Assembly (NCBI RefSeq): GCF_028745515.1
Contig: NZ_JAQZSG010000007.1
Coordinates: forward strand, 1-64,000
Length of the DNA: 64,000 bases
Direction of reading: 5' to 3'
Source: Paenibacillus thermotolerans
GTDB lineage: Bacteria; Bacillota; Bacilli; Paenibacillales; YIM-B00363
Shown: piece by piece, positions 8,901 through 17,442 of the stretch
Layout: each line of letters starts with the position of its first letter
Numbering within the stretch: position 1 is the first letter of the stretch
Translations under genes and position numbers: made by a program
The notes under the pieces: generated by a model
Databases searched by the model: none
What the model saw: the letters and a program-made list of their open reading frames with translations, nothing else
What the model was told of the DNA's origin: nothing

Positions 8901-11874
8901 TTCGATTTTGACGTTTGACGCATCGGCGGCGCTGACGGAATGGCAATGGTCGGAGCTGCAATGGTTTGTGCCGAGATGGCTCGGTCAACGGCGCGTGCTG
9001 AAGCTCCTGGGCTCGATGGCGCTTCCGGGAAATGCGGGGCGGACGATCGCGAAGGAGACGGTTCCGGAGCTGCTTGCGGATGCGATCAAGCTTCGCGAGG
9101 AATCGGAAGCGGTCAAAGCGTCCGCCGGCTGGACGGAAACGCGGCTCGGCGCGAAGCTGTGGAACGAGGGCGAGACGGACTGGCAAGCGGTGCAGGAGCT
9201 TCGCGCTTGGACGGAGCGAATGCAGCAGCTGCTGATTGCGTATCATGACGGCGATGCGGCGCGGGCGCTGGAATCCCGCATCGCGTTCTCCGCATTGCTT
9301 GAAGCGGGACGGGAAGCGTTCTTGGAACGCAATCGGGGCGTGCTGCAAGCTTATGCCGATGCCAAGAAGCTGCTGAATGAAACGGAGCGTTCGATATTCG
9401 AGCTGCTGGAAGCGGATGAGGCGAAGCTTTCCTCAACAGGAGACGCCTCATGGTTTTCCTATATGGCGGACAAAGCTTCGAAATGGCAAGGAGGCTTGGA
9501 AAGCTTCCGCGATTGGTGCTTATGGCGCCGGACTCGCGGGAAGGCGGCCGGGCTCGGTCTGGCTCCGATCGCGGAAGCATACGAGCGCGGGCAAGTGACG
9601 AACGAGGAGCTGGTTCCGTCCTACGAAAGGGCGCTGTACAAGGCGATTGCGGAGTCGGTCATAGCCGCGGACGAAAGCTTGGCCGGCTTCTCCGGCAAGC
9701 TGTTTGAACAACAAATCGCGAAATTTCAGGAGCTCAGCGAACGGTTCGAGTCGTTCACGCGCCAGGAAATAGCGGCGCGGCTTTCGGCCAGGAGGCCGCA
9801 GCCGGCGGCGTCCGCGGCGCAAAGCTCGGAGCTCGGCATTCTGCAGCGGGCGATTCGCAGCGGCGGACGGGGGCTGTCGATCCGCAAGCTGTTCGAGCAA
9901 ATTCCGAACCTGTTGTCGCGGCTGTCGCCGTGCATGCTGATGAGCCCGATTTCCGTTGCGCAATATTTGGACCCGGCGAATCCGCCGTTCGACCTTGTCG
10001 TGTTCGACGAGGCGTCGCAGATGCCGACGTGCGAGGCGGTCGGAGCCATGGCGCGGGGCCGCGAATGCATTGTCGTCGGAGACCCGAAGCAGCTGCCGCC
10101 GACGAGCTTCTTCACTGCGAACCAGCAGACGGAGTCGGGGGACGACGGACTTTCGCAGGAGGATATGGAGAGCGTGCTCGACGATTGTTTGGCGCTCGCC
10201 ATGCCGCAAGGGCATCTGCTGTGGCATTACCGCAGCCGGCACGAGAGCTTAATCGCCTTCAGCAACATGCAATATTATGAAAACAAGCTGCTTACGTTCC
10301 CCTCTCCGCGCGAACGGACGTCGAATGTGCGCCTCATTCCGGTAGAAGGAGCTTACGACCGCGGCAGAACGAAGCAAAACCGGGCGGAGGCCGAGGCCGT
10401 CGTGCAGGAGATCGAGCGCCGGCTGCGGGATCCGCAGCTGGCGGAACGCAGCATCGGCGTCGTTACGTTCAGCTCCGTTCAGCAGACGTTAATCGAAGAC
10501 ATGCTGGATGAGCTGTTTCGAAAAGCTCCGGAGCTGGAGTCGGCGTCCGCGGGTTCGCCGGAGCCGATCTTCGTGAAAAACTTGGAAAACGTGCAAGGCG
10601 ATGAGCGCGACGTCATATTGTTCTCGATCGGCTACGGTCCGGACGCAAGCGGCAAGGTGAGCTTGAACTTCGGTCCGCTCAATCGGGACGGCGGCTGGCG
10701 GCGGCTCAACGTCGCAGTGTCCCGCGCGAGGCACGAAATGCTCGTCTTCTCGACGCTGCGTCCGGAGCACCTCGATATTTCGCGAACGAGCGCCCAAGGC
10801 GTCGCCGGACTCAAGGCGTTCCTGGAATATGCGGAAAGAGGCGCGCAGGCTGCGGGGCTACGCGCGCCTTACGCCGGGAAGGTTACGGTGGGACTGGAAA
10901 AGAGCATTGCCGCGAGCATTGCGGAGCTCGGCTACGACGTTCAGACGAACGTCGGCTGCTCCGGCTGCCGGATCGACGCCGCGGTAGTAGACCCGCGAGA
11001 TCCCGGCGTTTATGTGCTCGGCATTGTGACGGACGGGAACGGCTATGAGAACGCGAGCACGGCCCGCGACCGCGATTTGCTGCGCACGTCGGTGCTCGAA
11101 GGGTTGGGCTGGTCGATCCACAACGTATGGTCGCTCGATTGGTTCGAAAATCCGGCCAAGGAAACGAGGCGTATCGAGGATGCGATCCGCAAAGCGATGG
11201 ACGATTCCAAGCTTTCCGGACCGACCGTTGCCGAGGGCTTGAAGGTAGAGATGGTCATTCGCGATACGACGGATGAGGCCGCGCGTACTTCTGCATTGGA
11301 GCCTGCGCCGGAGGCGCCGAAGTACGAAATTTGCAGGCTGGAACGCGTGGAAGAGCCGTCGGAGCAATTTTACGGCAGAGATCAAAATCGGCTCATCGCG
11401 GACCAAATCGTTCGGACGGTCGAACAGGAAGGGCCGATCAGCCGGTCGCTGCTATGCCGTAGAGTGCTGCAGGCGTGGGGAATTACGCGTATGGGCAGCA
11501 GGATCGAGAGGCGCTTCGACGAATTGTTCGCTGTCTTGCAGCTGAAGACGACGGAGCACGACGGATGCGTCTTCTTCTGGCCCGCATCCCAGCCGCCGGA
11601 GACGTACGAGCGGTTCCGCCAAGGGGCGGACGACGAAAGCCGGCGCAGCGCGGAGGATTTGCCGCCGGAGGAAATCGCCGCCGCGGCGAAGCGGGTGCTG
11701 TCGGTGCAAATCAGCCTGCCGAAGGACGATCTTGTGCGCGAAATCGTGAAGCGGCTCGGCTATCAGCGAAGCGGCGCGGCGCTCGACAAGGCGGTAAGAG
11801 CCGGCATTGAGCTTGCGGCGGCCCGCGGGCTCGCGGTGATCGATGAACAAGATAGAGTGATAGATAACGGGTAA
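5992..11874 (+). CDS. Giant DUF4011 SF1 helicase with transglutaminase-like and nuclease-like domains
   Basis: A cytosolic multidomain protein of about 1960 residues. The N-terminus resembles a transglutaminase/cysteine-protease fold (Cys in GNCLDL near 224, His in GHAF). A DUF4011-type segment with RRLLDLSLRNALLNF follows. Then comes an SF1 helicase: Walker A GPPGTGKSQ near 692, Walker B VVFDEAS near 1337, motif III GDPKQLPP, motif V-like NLENVQGDERD and motif VI LNVAVSRAR. Near 1630-1720 is a restriction-endonuclease-like MTES_1575-type domain (GCRIDAAVVDP, ARDRDLLR), and a DUF3320-like tail ends the protein. In the nuclease motif the usual IECDG reads IVTDG, so the acidic residue is missing. 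I chose GTG 5992, 8 bases behind GGAGG, over ATG 5977 and ATG 5920. It stands alone; related proteins occur in phage-defence contexts, but its role here is unknown. Confidence 0.85.
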   Translation: MKQVTTAAGVRCECEYIRTINYAMQQNYVPVIRRLRLTNNGSEDLHGVTAVITAEPAFAREWRKTADTLPAGQTVDLGVVDLKLEGAFLAELTERLAGSLTVTVYCDEEVIERQDLPVDVLAFDEWGGLTVLPELIGAFVTPNHPETSRLVRSAADIVARWDRNPSFDAYQSHDPNRVRMQAAAIYAALQQESVTYCVAPASFEEIGQRIRLPDALFAQRMGNCLDLTLVYAACLEAVGLHPLIVFTKGHAFVGVWLIRETFAECVQDDVSLLTKRLAEGIHEICLIETTAVADGKSIDFEQAARLAQESFRNEDDFFGFVDLKRARASSIRPLPLRVRTASGWELREDEPAREGKNPGAAPDTLEVLERPQEVDHIPEPKQKEWERRLLDLSLRNALLNFRLSRSSIPIMTEQLGALEDALAEGGEFQLLPAPGDWKDTPRDAELYRRVSNDHPFAPLLRQEFDQKRLRADMSEGELYNRVVHLYRASRLALEENGANTLYLALGLLRWYESGASQKPRYAPIVLIPIELVRKSSRSGFLIRARDEEPQMNITLLEMLRQDFGTHIDGLDPLPKDENGVDLKRVFTTIRHAVMHHARWDVEEACCIGLFSFSQFVMWNDLRTRSAELARNKVVASLLAGKLTWTEENTFPEPDSLDRLFHPKELFVPISADSSQLAAVSAAGKGGSFVLHGPPGTGKSQTITNMIANALANGKTVLFVAEKMAALTVVQKRLESIGLGPFCLELHSNKSKKKAVLEQLRLSLEAGQTAPPEEWRRQADRLAEARQSLNAFVESLHRKRETGVSLYEALTFYDRVKEAPEVAAFDPGAAGKLRPDELIACADTMKELQAAGAACGHPHGNVWEDAAVSHYSPALKTQLEQLLAAYVRQLKACETAFDEAARLMPLPPDMTRRGLELYEQLCGLLLSMPEKPSMLLRDNELDDAVAKLKAVSGRGLKRDGLRSRLLGVFTPSILTFDASAALTEWQWSELQWFVPRWLGQRRVLKLLGSMALPGNAGRTIAKETVPELLADAIKLREESEAVKASAGWTETRLGAKLWNEGETDWQAVQELRAWTERMQQLLIAYHDGDAARALESRIAFSALLEAGREAFLERNRGVLQAYADAKKLLNETERSIFELLEADEAKLSSTGDASWFSYMADKASKWQGGLESFRDWCLWRRTRGKAAGLGLAPIAEAYERGQVTNEELVPSYERALYKAIAESVIAADESLAGFSGKLFEQQIAKFQELSERFESFTRQEIAARLSARRPQPAASAAQSSELGILQRAIRSGGRGLSIRKLFEQIPNLLSRLSPCMLMSPISVAQYLDPANPPFDLVVFDEASQMPTCEAVGAMARGRECIVVGDPKQLPPTSFFTANQQTESGDDGLSQEDMESVLDDCLALAMPQGHLLWHYRSRHESLIAFSNMQYYENKLLTFPSPRERTSNVRLIPVEGAYDRGRTKQNRAEAEAVVQEIERRLRDPQLAERSIGVVTFSSVQQTLIEDMLDELFRKAPELESASAGSPEPIFVKNLENVQGDERDVILFSIGYGPDASGKVSLNFGPLNRDGGWRRLNVAVSRARHEMLVFSTLRPEHLDISRTSAQGVAGLKAFLEYAERGAQAAGLRAPYAGKVTVGLEKSIAASIAELGYDVQTNVGCSGCRIDAAVVDPRDPGVYVLGIVTDGNGYENASTARDRDLLRTSVLEGLGWSIHNVWSLDWFENPAKETRRIEDAIRKAMDDSKLSGPTVAEGLKVEMVIRDTTDEAARTSALEPAPEAPKYEICRLERVEEPSEQFYGRDQNRLIADQIVRTVEQEGPISRSLLCRRVLQAWGITRMGSRIERRFDELFAVLQLKTTEHDGCVFFWPASQPPETYERFRQGADDESRRSAEDLPPEEIAAAAKRVLSVQISLPKDDLVREIVKRLGYQRSGAALDKAVRAGIELAAARGLAVIDEQDRVIDNG

Positions 11875-11904
11875 GCGCGGAGGCGCGATCCGAATTCGAA
11901 GTTC

Positions 11905-11933
11905 AAACGAGGCGACAGCGCCTCGTTTTTTTT
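11905..11933 (+). terminator. Terminator after the DUF4011 helicase
   Basis: A perfect 10-bp stem AAACGAGGCG/CGCCTCGTTT with a 4-base loop and a run of eight T. It separates the helicase gene from the signalling operon. Confidence 0.93.
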
Positions 11934-12052
11934 ATGGACTTTACTTAATTTTTAATCGGATTTTACTTTACGGCATTACATTTTAAACTAGGCGCAGCAC
12001 AGTCAAATTATAATGAAGTCAGGTCTGTGATACGAGTGAGAGGCGGAAGACA

Positions 12053-13141
12053 ATGGGGACCGTGATACAAGCTACACTTTCAAACGCGGCAGTCATATTT
12101 ATCATGCATCTCTTCATTGTTTATGTATTGGATGTAAGAAAGAGGGTTGCCAATTATGCGGTATGGACGGCTATAGCGGCGATCGTCGCCTTGTCTTGCG
12201 CAGCAATGCAATATTTGCCGGTCAAGTACGGTGCTTTCCGGTTCGATCTGATGCTCATCCCGCTGTTGTTAACGGCTTTGTGGTGGGGCTGGCGTCTAGC
12301 GTTTCCTGTCCTTGCCGCCATTGTACTGTGGAGGCTGGCGATCGACGGGGCCGGAGCAAGCGCCGAAACGTTGTTCGGCGTTGTGCTTCCCGTCCTTTTT
12401 GCATTATTGTATGCGCGTTACGACAAATCCCCCGTGAAAAGTTGGAGGCTGATCGTCCCGCTCAGTGGAGCTTGGCTGATATCCTCCTTGCCGACGATAT
12501 TTGCGGCCGGCGGCGGATGGAGCCGCTGGATGCAAATCGTGCCGTTTCAGTATCCGATTTTTTTGATCACGGCTTTGCTGCTGGACTTCCTCATTCGGAA
12601 AGAGGAAGCGGAGCGGCGGACGATGGAGCGGTATCGATACGACGCGGATCACGATTCGTTAACCGATTTGTACAACATGCGAACATTCGAGGAAACGATC
12701 CGTACATACCCGGACACGAAAGGCGATATGTTCATCGTCATGCTTGATATCGATCATTTTAAGATGATTAACGACACGTTCGGACATTTGTCGGGAGATA
12801 TCGTTCTGAAGGAAATATCCCGGTTTATCGCACATGCGGAGTATGCGCCGGGAATATCGGATATGATCGCGGGACGGTACGGCGGCGAGGAGTTCATTAT
12901 GTTGATGGTTGCCGAGAAAAAGAGCAGCATGCTGGCGCAGGTTGAGAGCATCCGAAGCGGAATTGAACGGAAAGTGTTTTATACGGAAGAAGGAGAACCG
13001 ATACGGTTGACGGTATCAATCGGCGTAGCGAAATTAACGGATCGTTCAAAAATCCATCGCGCGATCGGGGTTGCGGACCGCTTTCTCTATAAATCCAAGC
13101 GTGACGGACGAAATCGGATTACTTGCGGCAGCGGGCTGTAG
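12053..13141 (+). CDS. Membrane diguanylate cyclase (GGDEF)
   Basis: Makes cyclic di-GMP from two GTP. Residues 1-190 form about six transmembrane helices of the 5TMR-LYT-like sensor type. The C-terminal GGDEF domain has the intact active site RYGGEEF near residue 280 and a typical LDIDHFKMINDTFGH strand. The RxxD product-inhibition site normally just upstream is not present. It is followed after 45 bases by cheY and then siaB-siaC-HK-siaA. In Pseudomonas the SiaC protein activates the cyclase SiaD, so this enzyme is the likely output of the module (inference). A TATAAT at 12009-12014 may be its -10 box. Start ATG follows GAGGCGGAAG. Confidence 0.88.
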   Translation: MGTVIQATLSNAAVIFIMHLFIVYVLDVRKRVANYAVWTAIAAIVALSCAAMQYLPVKYGAFRFDLMLIPLLLTALWWGWRLAFPVLAAIVLWRLAIDGAGASAETLFGVVLPVLFALLYARYDKSPVKSWRLIVPLSGAWLISSLPTIFAAGGGWSRWMQIVPFQYPIFLITALLLDFLIRKEEAERRTMERYRYDADHDSLTDLYNMRTFEETIRTYPDTKGDMFIVMLDIDHFKMINDTFGHLSGDIVLKEISRFIAHAEYAPGISDMIAGRYGGEEFIMLMVAEKKSSMLAQVESIRSGIERKVFYTEEGEPIRLTVSIGVAKLTDRSKIHRAIGVADRFLYKSKRDGRNRITCGSGL

Positions 13142-13186
13142 CCGCCGAGCGAAGCCTATTACGTCATTTTAGACCGGGAGGCATAA

Positions 13187-13555
13187 ATGGCTAGAATCAT
13201 GGTTGTCGACGACGCCGCGTTTATGCGGCTCATTATGAAAAATATCGTAACACAATACGGCCACGAGGTCGTAGCCGAGGCTGCTGACGGCAAAATTGCG
13301 TTGAAGCTGTACAAGCAGTATAAACCCGATTTGGTGACGATGGACGTCACGATGCCCGAGATGGACGGGATCGAGGCGTTGAAAGAAATAATGTCGTTCG
13401 ATAAAGAAGCGAACATCGTCATGTGCAGTTCGGGGGGACAACAAATTAAGGTATACGACGCATTCAGGGTAGGGGCGAAGGATTATATTTTAAAGCCGTT
13501 TCAGGAGGATCGGGTGCTGGAAGCGATAAACAGAATATTGTACGCCAGCATATAG
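13187..13555 (+). CDS. CheY-like single-domain response regulator
   Basis: A 122-residue receiver domain without an output domain. It has the acidic pair DD near the N-terminus, the phospho-acceptor Asp in LVTMDVTMPEMDG near residue 54, and the conserved Lys in ILKPF near 104. It closely resembles chemotaxis CheY, but no other chemotaxis gene is near. It sits between a diguanylate cyclase and siaB and probably receives phosphate from the histidine kinase three genes downstream (inference). Start ATG follows GGGAGG. Confidence 0.88.
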   Translation: MARIMVVDDAAFMRLIMKNIVTQYGHEVVAEAADGKIALKLYKQYKPDLVTMDVTMPEMDGIEALKEIMSFDKEANIVMCSSGGQQIKVYDAFRVGAKDYILKPFQEDRVLEAINRILYASI

Positions 13556-13629
13556 CAAAAAAATGCCGTGGAATGTTAATATTAATCATTCCTATTTTGT
13601 TATCAATTCAATGAAAAGGGGCTGAAAAC

Positions 13630-14175
13630 ATGGTACACGAAATGCTCGAGCTGCAAAGAAGCTTAAGAGAAAGAGGACTGCTGATCAGCTTTTCCGGCAG
13701 GTTCTCTCAGGAAATCATCGAGGAATTGGGAGAGGCGCTGAAAAAATATTTGGAGACGGAAGAGCACCCGAAGACCGATATTTTCAATATTTTTTCCATA
13801 TTCATCGAGCAAACGCAAAATATTAAAAATTACTGCCAAAGCAAGCAAGGTACGGAAATTTACGATAATGTCGCAAATTCGTGCATCGTAACGATCGGGA
13901 AAACCGAAGAAGGCAGCTATATTTGCTGCGGCAACAATGTATCGAACGCCGATATCGAGCCTCTCGTGCGCATTCTTGAGATGATCAACGGAATGGATAA
14001 GGCAGAGCTGAAAAAGCTGTACAAAGCGAAGCTTAAGGAAGAAACGCCCCCGGAGAGATCAGGGGCGGGCATCGGTTTAATCGATATTGCGAGAAAGGCA
14101 AAGCAGCCTTTGGAGTTCGACATCACCAAGGTCGATGAGCAGCTGTCGTTTTTTACGCTTAAAGCGGTTGTGTGA
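13630..14175 (+). CDS. siaB: SiaB-family protein kinase
   Basis: Recognised as the SiaB family (DUF6272), known from the Pseudomonas aeruginosa SiaABCD pathway. There SiaB phosphorylates SiaC and the phosphatase SiaA removes the phosphate. The protein has 181 residues, close to family length. The order siaB, siaC, then siaA after an inserted kinase supports the call. The C-terminal GIGLIDIARK stretch is the clearest family landmark and resembles the glycine box of a GHKL-type ATPase. It starts with ATG behind AAAAGGGGC and is cytosolic. Confidence 0.8.
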   Translation: MVHEMLELQRSLRERGLLISFSGRFSQEIIEELGEALKKYLETEEHPKTDIFNIFSIFIEQTQNIKNYCQSKQGTEIYDNVANSCIVTIGKTEEGSYICCGNNVSNADIEPLVRILEMINGMDKAELKKLYKAKLKEETPPERSGAGIGLIDIARKAKQPLEFDITKVDEQLSFFTLKAVV

Positions 14176-14198
14176 CACAAAAGGAAAGGGGGATCCGA

Positions 14199-14594
14199 AT
14201 GGACAAATTATTTATACCAGGCACGAAAAGCACTCCTGAAGTCGATTTTAATCCGGAAACGATGACATTGTCGTTAAAAGGGCAGTCTTATCCGGAAAAT
14301 TCGTTTAAATTTTATGAACCGGTAATGGAGTGGGTGGACTTATTTTTTGCGAACGCCGGCGGCGGTGAAGTGTCGATCCGCTTCAGCCTTCCGTATATCA
14401 ACACGAGCAGCTCGAAGTGCATCATGACGCTGCTGGAAAAATTCGACCTCTATTTCGCGGACGGCCAAAAACTGCACTTATATTGGTACTATAACAAAGA
14501 GAATGAGAGCGAATTGGAATGTGCCGAGGAATTTAAAGAAGACCTGTCGTTTCCCTTTGATGTCATTCCAAAAGAAGAGGAAGAATCCTGTTGA
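14199..14594 (+). CDS. siaC: SiaC-family phosphorylatable regulator (DUF1987)
   Basis: A small 131-residue partner protein. In P. aeruginosa unphosphorylated SiaC binds and activates a diguanylate cyclase, and SiaB phosphorylates it on a Thr. The DUF1987 core is clear, including the YINTSSSK stretch near residue 65 that holds the phosphorylatable Thr/Ser. The start at 14199 follows AAGGAAAGGGGG; upstream in-frame starts lack a binding site. The 3' end overlaps the histidine kinase start by 4 bases, so the two are translationally coupled. Confidence 0.85.
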   Translation: MDKLFIPGTKSTPEVDFNPETMTLSLKGQSYPENSFKFYEPVMEWVDLFFANAGGGEVSIRFSLPYINTSSSKCIMTLLEKFDLYFADGQKLHLYWYYNKENESELECAEEFKEDLSFPFDVIPKEEEESC

Positions 14595-15547
14595 TCTTTC
14601 GTGAAGAATACCAGCTGCTGAAATCGGCCAAGCAGGATTTGTCGCATCACGAGAACCAAGGCTTGCCTGCGCCTGCCGTCTATGCGGAGCTGATCGCGCA
14701 GTATGAAAAGCTGCTTAAAGTTTCCGCCAAAATTATCCGGATCAGCGATATTCAAGGAGAAAGCTTAAAGAAGCAGGAAGACGTCATTACAACAATGAAT
14801 GAGCACCTTCTGAAGATTGAAACGTCGCGGCGCCGGTTTTTAAGCGATATTTCGCATGAGCTGTTTACTCCGATGACGACGATTCAAGGATACATAAAGG
14901 CGATGCTCGACGGCGTCGTCGAACCGGAAAAACCGTTTCTACAAATGATTTACGATAAAATTTTGCTGGTAAACAAGCTGGTTGAGGATTTGTTCGAAGC
15001 GTCCAAGCTGGAAGCGAATATGTCTCCGATTGAAATAAGAGAGATCGGGCTGTCCGCATTTTTGGAAAACATCGAACAAATTTATTCGGTGGAGGTGACC
15101 GGCAGAGGGTTTTCTTTTCAAATCGAGCCCGCAGGCGATCTAGCGCGGCACTCGCCGGTCCGATTATGGATGGATCCCGTCCGTATTGAGCAAGTATTGA
15201 ACAATTTAGTCCACAATGCAATGAAGTTTTGCCCGAAGGGCGGAAACATCCGAATCACGGTCGAGTGGGAAAACGCGGCCCGTCGAATGGTCAAATTTCA
15301 AGTGTCCGACGACGGCCCCGGCATTAGCGAGGCGGATATCCCTCACGTGTTTGACCGGTTTTACAAAGGCGAGAGCAATCCCGGCCAACAGATAGGCATG
15401 AGCTTGGGCGTCGGCTTAGCCATCGCGAAAGAGATCATCATCAAGCATAAAGGAGAGATCGGTGTGAGAAGCGAAGCGGGCGTCGGTACGACGTTCTTTT
15501 TTACGCTTCCGGTTGCGGCCGCGCCGAGAAAGCAAAGCGATGCTTAG
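14591..15547 (+). CDS. Soluble sensor histidine kinase
   Basis: A 318-residue histidine kinase without transmembrane segments. A coiled-coil-like N-terminus (residues 1-80) precedes the HisKA box SRRRFLSDISHELFTPM with the phospho-acceptor His. The HATPase domain follows, with the N-box EQVLNNLVHNAMKF and G-boxes SDDGPGI and GLAIAKEI. It starts with TTG in a TTGA overlap with siaC. Being inside the Sia operon, it likely phosphorylates the CheY-like protein and/or the convergent OmpR-type regulator. Its stimulus is unknown. Confidence 0.85.
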   Translation: MIFREEYQLLKSAKQDLSHHENQGLPAPAVYAELIAQYEKLLKVSAKIIRISDIQGESLKKQEDVITTMNEHLLKIETSRRRFLSDISHELFTPMTTIQGYIKAMLDGVVEPEKPFLQMIYDKILLVNKLVEDLFEASKLEANMSPIEIREIGLSAFLENIEQIYSVEVTGRGFSFQIEPAGDLARHSPVRLWMDPVRIEQVLNNLVHNAMKFCPKGGNIRITVEWENAARRMVKFQVSDDGPGISEADIPHVFDRFYKGESNPGQQIGMSLGVGLAIAKEIIIKHKGEIGVRSEAGVGTTFFFTLPVAAAPRKQSDA

Positions 15548-17420
15548 ACTCGGAAGGCGAGGCGAGCACGGCGGCGGCGCATTTGCAGCCGACCCGATAC
15601 AAGACCGGAGCGCCTTGAAAGTGGCTTTGTTTGCCGGCGTTGTCATCATATTTTCCATCATTTTGGTCGGAACGATCGTATATCAAATTACGAAAAACGA
15701 AGCCGTCAAAAAATTAAAAGAGCACGACCTCGTATTTATCGCGGATTCCGTTGCGGCGAAAATTGACGGGACGATCGCGCGGGCGAAGGAGACGGCGCTG
15801 CTGCTCGCGCGCGATCCCGAAATCGTTCAATGGATCGACGACGGGGAATCGGATCCGCAGCTAACGGAGCATGTAAGGCGGAAGCTCATTTCGCTGCGCA
15901 CGGAATACGGATATACCAACTCTTTTATCGTCAGCGAGGTAACGGGCCACTACTGGGGGGAGAACGGCGACATTATCGGAACGATGTCGAAGTCGGAGCC
16001 GCTTGACCGGTGGTTTTACGATGCGCTCGCATCGGGCAATCCCGTCGCTTTGAATTTGGACTACAATGAGGCGAGAGGAAATACGTTCTTTTTTATCAAC
16101 GCCTTGGTCGGGCCGCCGGATCAGCCGATCGGCGTCGCCGGTGTCGGCTTCGGCCTGTCCCATCTGGCGGACGATTTCGAGCGAATGAAATACGGCAAGG
16201 ACAGCGGCATTTGGCTCATTGACGGAAGCGGCAAAATCCACTTGACGAATCGGGTCGACCAGTACGGCAAAGATATCGGCATCTCGCTTCCGAGCGCCGT
16301 CCGCTCCGATATTTTGACGCATTTGGCAAGCGGCGAAGCCAAAGATCCTTATGTATTGGAATATACGGACAGCGGAGATCGCCTGTACGATTTGATCAGC
16401 TACCCGGTACAGTCGACGGATTGGAGGCTCCTGTTTCAAATTCGCCGCAGCGAGACGATTTCGTTCCTCGACACGATTAAAATCAATACGGTCATCGCAG
16501 CGCTGATCAGCATTCTTGCCATAACGTTTCTATTTTTCTTTATATCGCGGTATTTTACCGATCCGTATAAAAGAGCGATACTGATCAACCGCGAGCTGGA
16601 GAGACAGGTGGAAGAACGTACCCGGGAACTGTTCGAGCAGCAGCGGAAGCTGGTAGACAGCATCGAATACGCCCAGAAAATCCAAGAGTCGCTGCTGCCC
16701 TCCCATGACGGTCTTGCAGCCGTGTTAAACGACTATTTTTTGCTTTGGAGACCAAGAGATACGGTAGGCGGCGATTTTTATTGGGTTAAACCGCTGCCGG
16801 ACGGATATTTGCTGGCCGTAGGGGATTGCACGGGCCACGGCGTACCCGGGGCGTTGATGGCATCGATCACGTTATCGATTCTGAACCAAATTTCCGAAAG
16901 CGATTCGAACAGCGACCCTGCCGCGATCTTGCATTCTTTAAACTCGAATGTGAAGCGGATGCTGAGGAAGGACGAACAAAGCAACGCTGCGGACGACGGG
17001 CTTGATATCGGGTTGCTTCGATTTTACCGGGACAAGCCGGCATTGTTTGCAGGAGCGAAGACGGATTTATACTTCCGATCCGGTTCGGACGGCGGCCTAC
17101 ACGTCGTTCGCGGCGTTCGAAAAAGCATCGGTTACCGCAGGTCCGGAGAAAATACAGTGTTCCTGAACCATGAGCTCCGGCTGGATGAGGGGGATACGCT
17201 CTACATGACCACGGACGGCTTTTTGGATCAAAACGGAGGGGAAAAAAATTATCCTTATGGAAAAGGGAGATTTCTGGAGCTCGTCCGAAGCTGCGGCGGA
17301 AGCGCGCTGAAAGATCAGGCAAAAGCGTTCGAGTCGGCTCTGGAGCTATATATGGGAGAAGAGCCGCAACGGGACGATATTACCGTATTGGCGTTGGCTG
17401 TCGGACCCAAAGATCCGTAA
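15540..17420 (+). CDS. siaA: SiaA-type membrane phosphatase (dCache plus SpoIIE/PP2C)
   Basis: A 626-residue transmembrane phosphatase. One N-terminal helix (around 25-50), an extracellular Cache-type sensor (about 55-300), a second helix (about 320-345), a linker coiled coil ending in QVEERTRELFEQQ, then a PP2C/SpoIIE phosphatase domain. The metal-binding Asp motifs RDTVGGDFYW, GDCTGHGVPGALM, TDGFLDQ and RDDITVL are intact. By analogy with Pseudomonas it dephosphorylates SiaC in response to an external signal. The ATG at 15540 overlaps the kinase stop codon; a TTG at 15513 is possible but lacks a binding site. Its 3' end faces the regulator gene on the other strand. Confidence 0.87.
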   Translation: MLRLGRRGEHGGGAFAADPIQDRSALKVALFAGVVIIFSIILVGTIVYQITKNEAVKKLKEHDLVFIADSVAAKIDGTIARAKETALLLARDPEIVQWIDDGESDPQLTEHVRRKLISLRTEYGYTNSFIVSEVTGHYWGENGDIIGTMSKSEPLDRWFYDALASGNPVALNLDYNEARGNTFFFINALVGPPDQPIGVAGVGFGLSHLADDFERMKYGKDSGIWLIDGSGKIHLTNRVDQYGKDIGISLPSAVRSDILTHLASGEAKDPYVLEYTDSGDRLYDLISYPVQSTDWRLLFQIRRSETISFLDTIKINTVIAALISILAITFLFFFISRYFTDPYKRAILINRELERQVEERTRELFEQQRKLVDSIEYAQKIQESLLPSHDGLAAVLNDYFLLWRPRDTVGGDFYWVKPLPDGYLLAVGDCTGHGVPGALMASITLSILNQISESDSNSDPAAILHSLNSNVKRMLRKDEQSNAADDGLDIGLLRFYRDKPALFAGAKTDLYFRSGSDGGLHVVRGVRKSIGYRRSGENTVFLNHELRLDEGDTLYMTTDGFLDQNGGEKNYPYGKGRFLELVRSCGGSALKDQAKAFESALELYMGEEPQRDDITVLALAVGPKDP

Positions 17421-17442
17421 AGTTGGCGCTGCGCCGAAGTCA

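Noticed and set aside
5992-11874. A multi-gene defence island around the DUF4011 helicase
   Set aside because: Neighbours are an RNA methyltransferase and a signalling operon; no integrase, methylase of restriction type or toxin-antitoxin pair is visible.
13187-13555. Part of a chemotaxis operon
   Set aside because: No cheA, cheW, cheR, cheB or MCP gene is nearby; the flanks are Sia-type genes.
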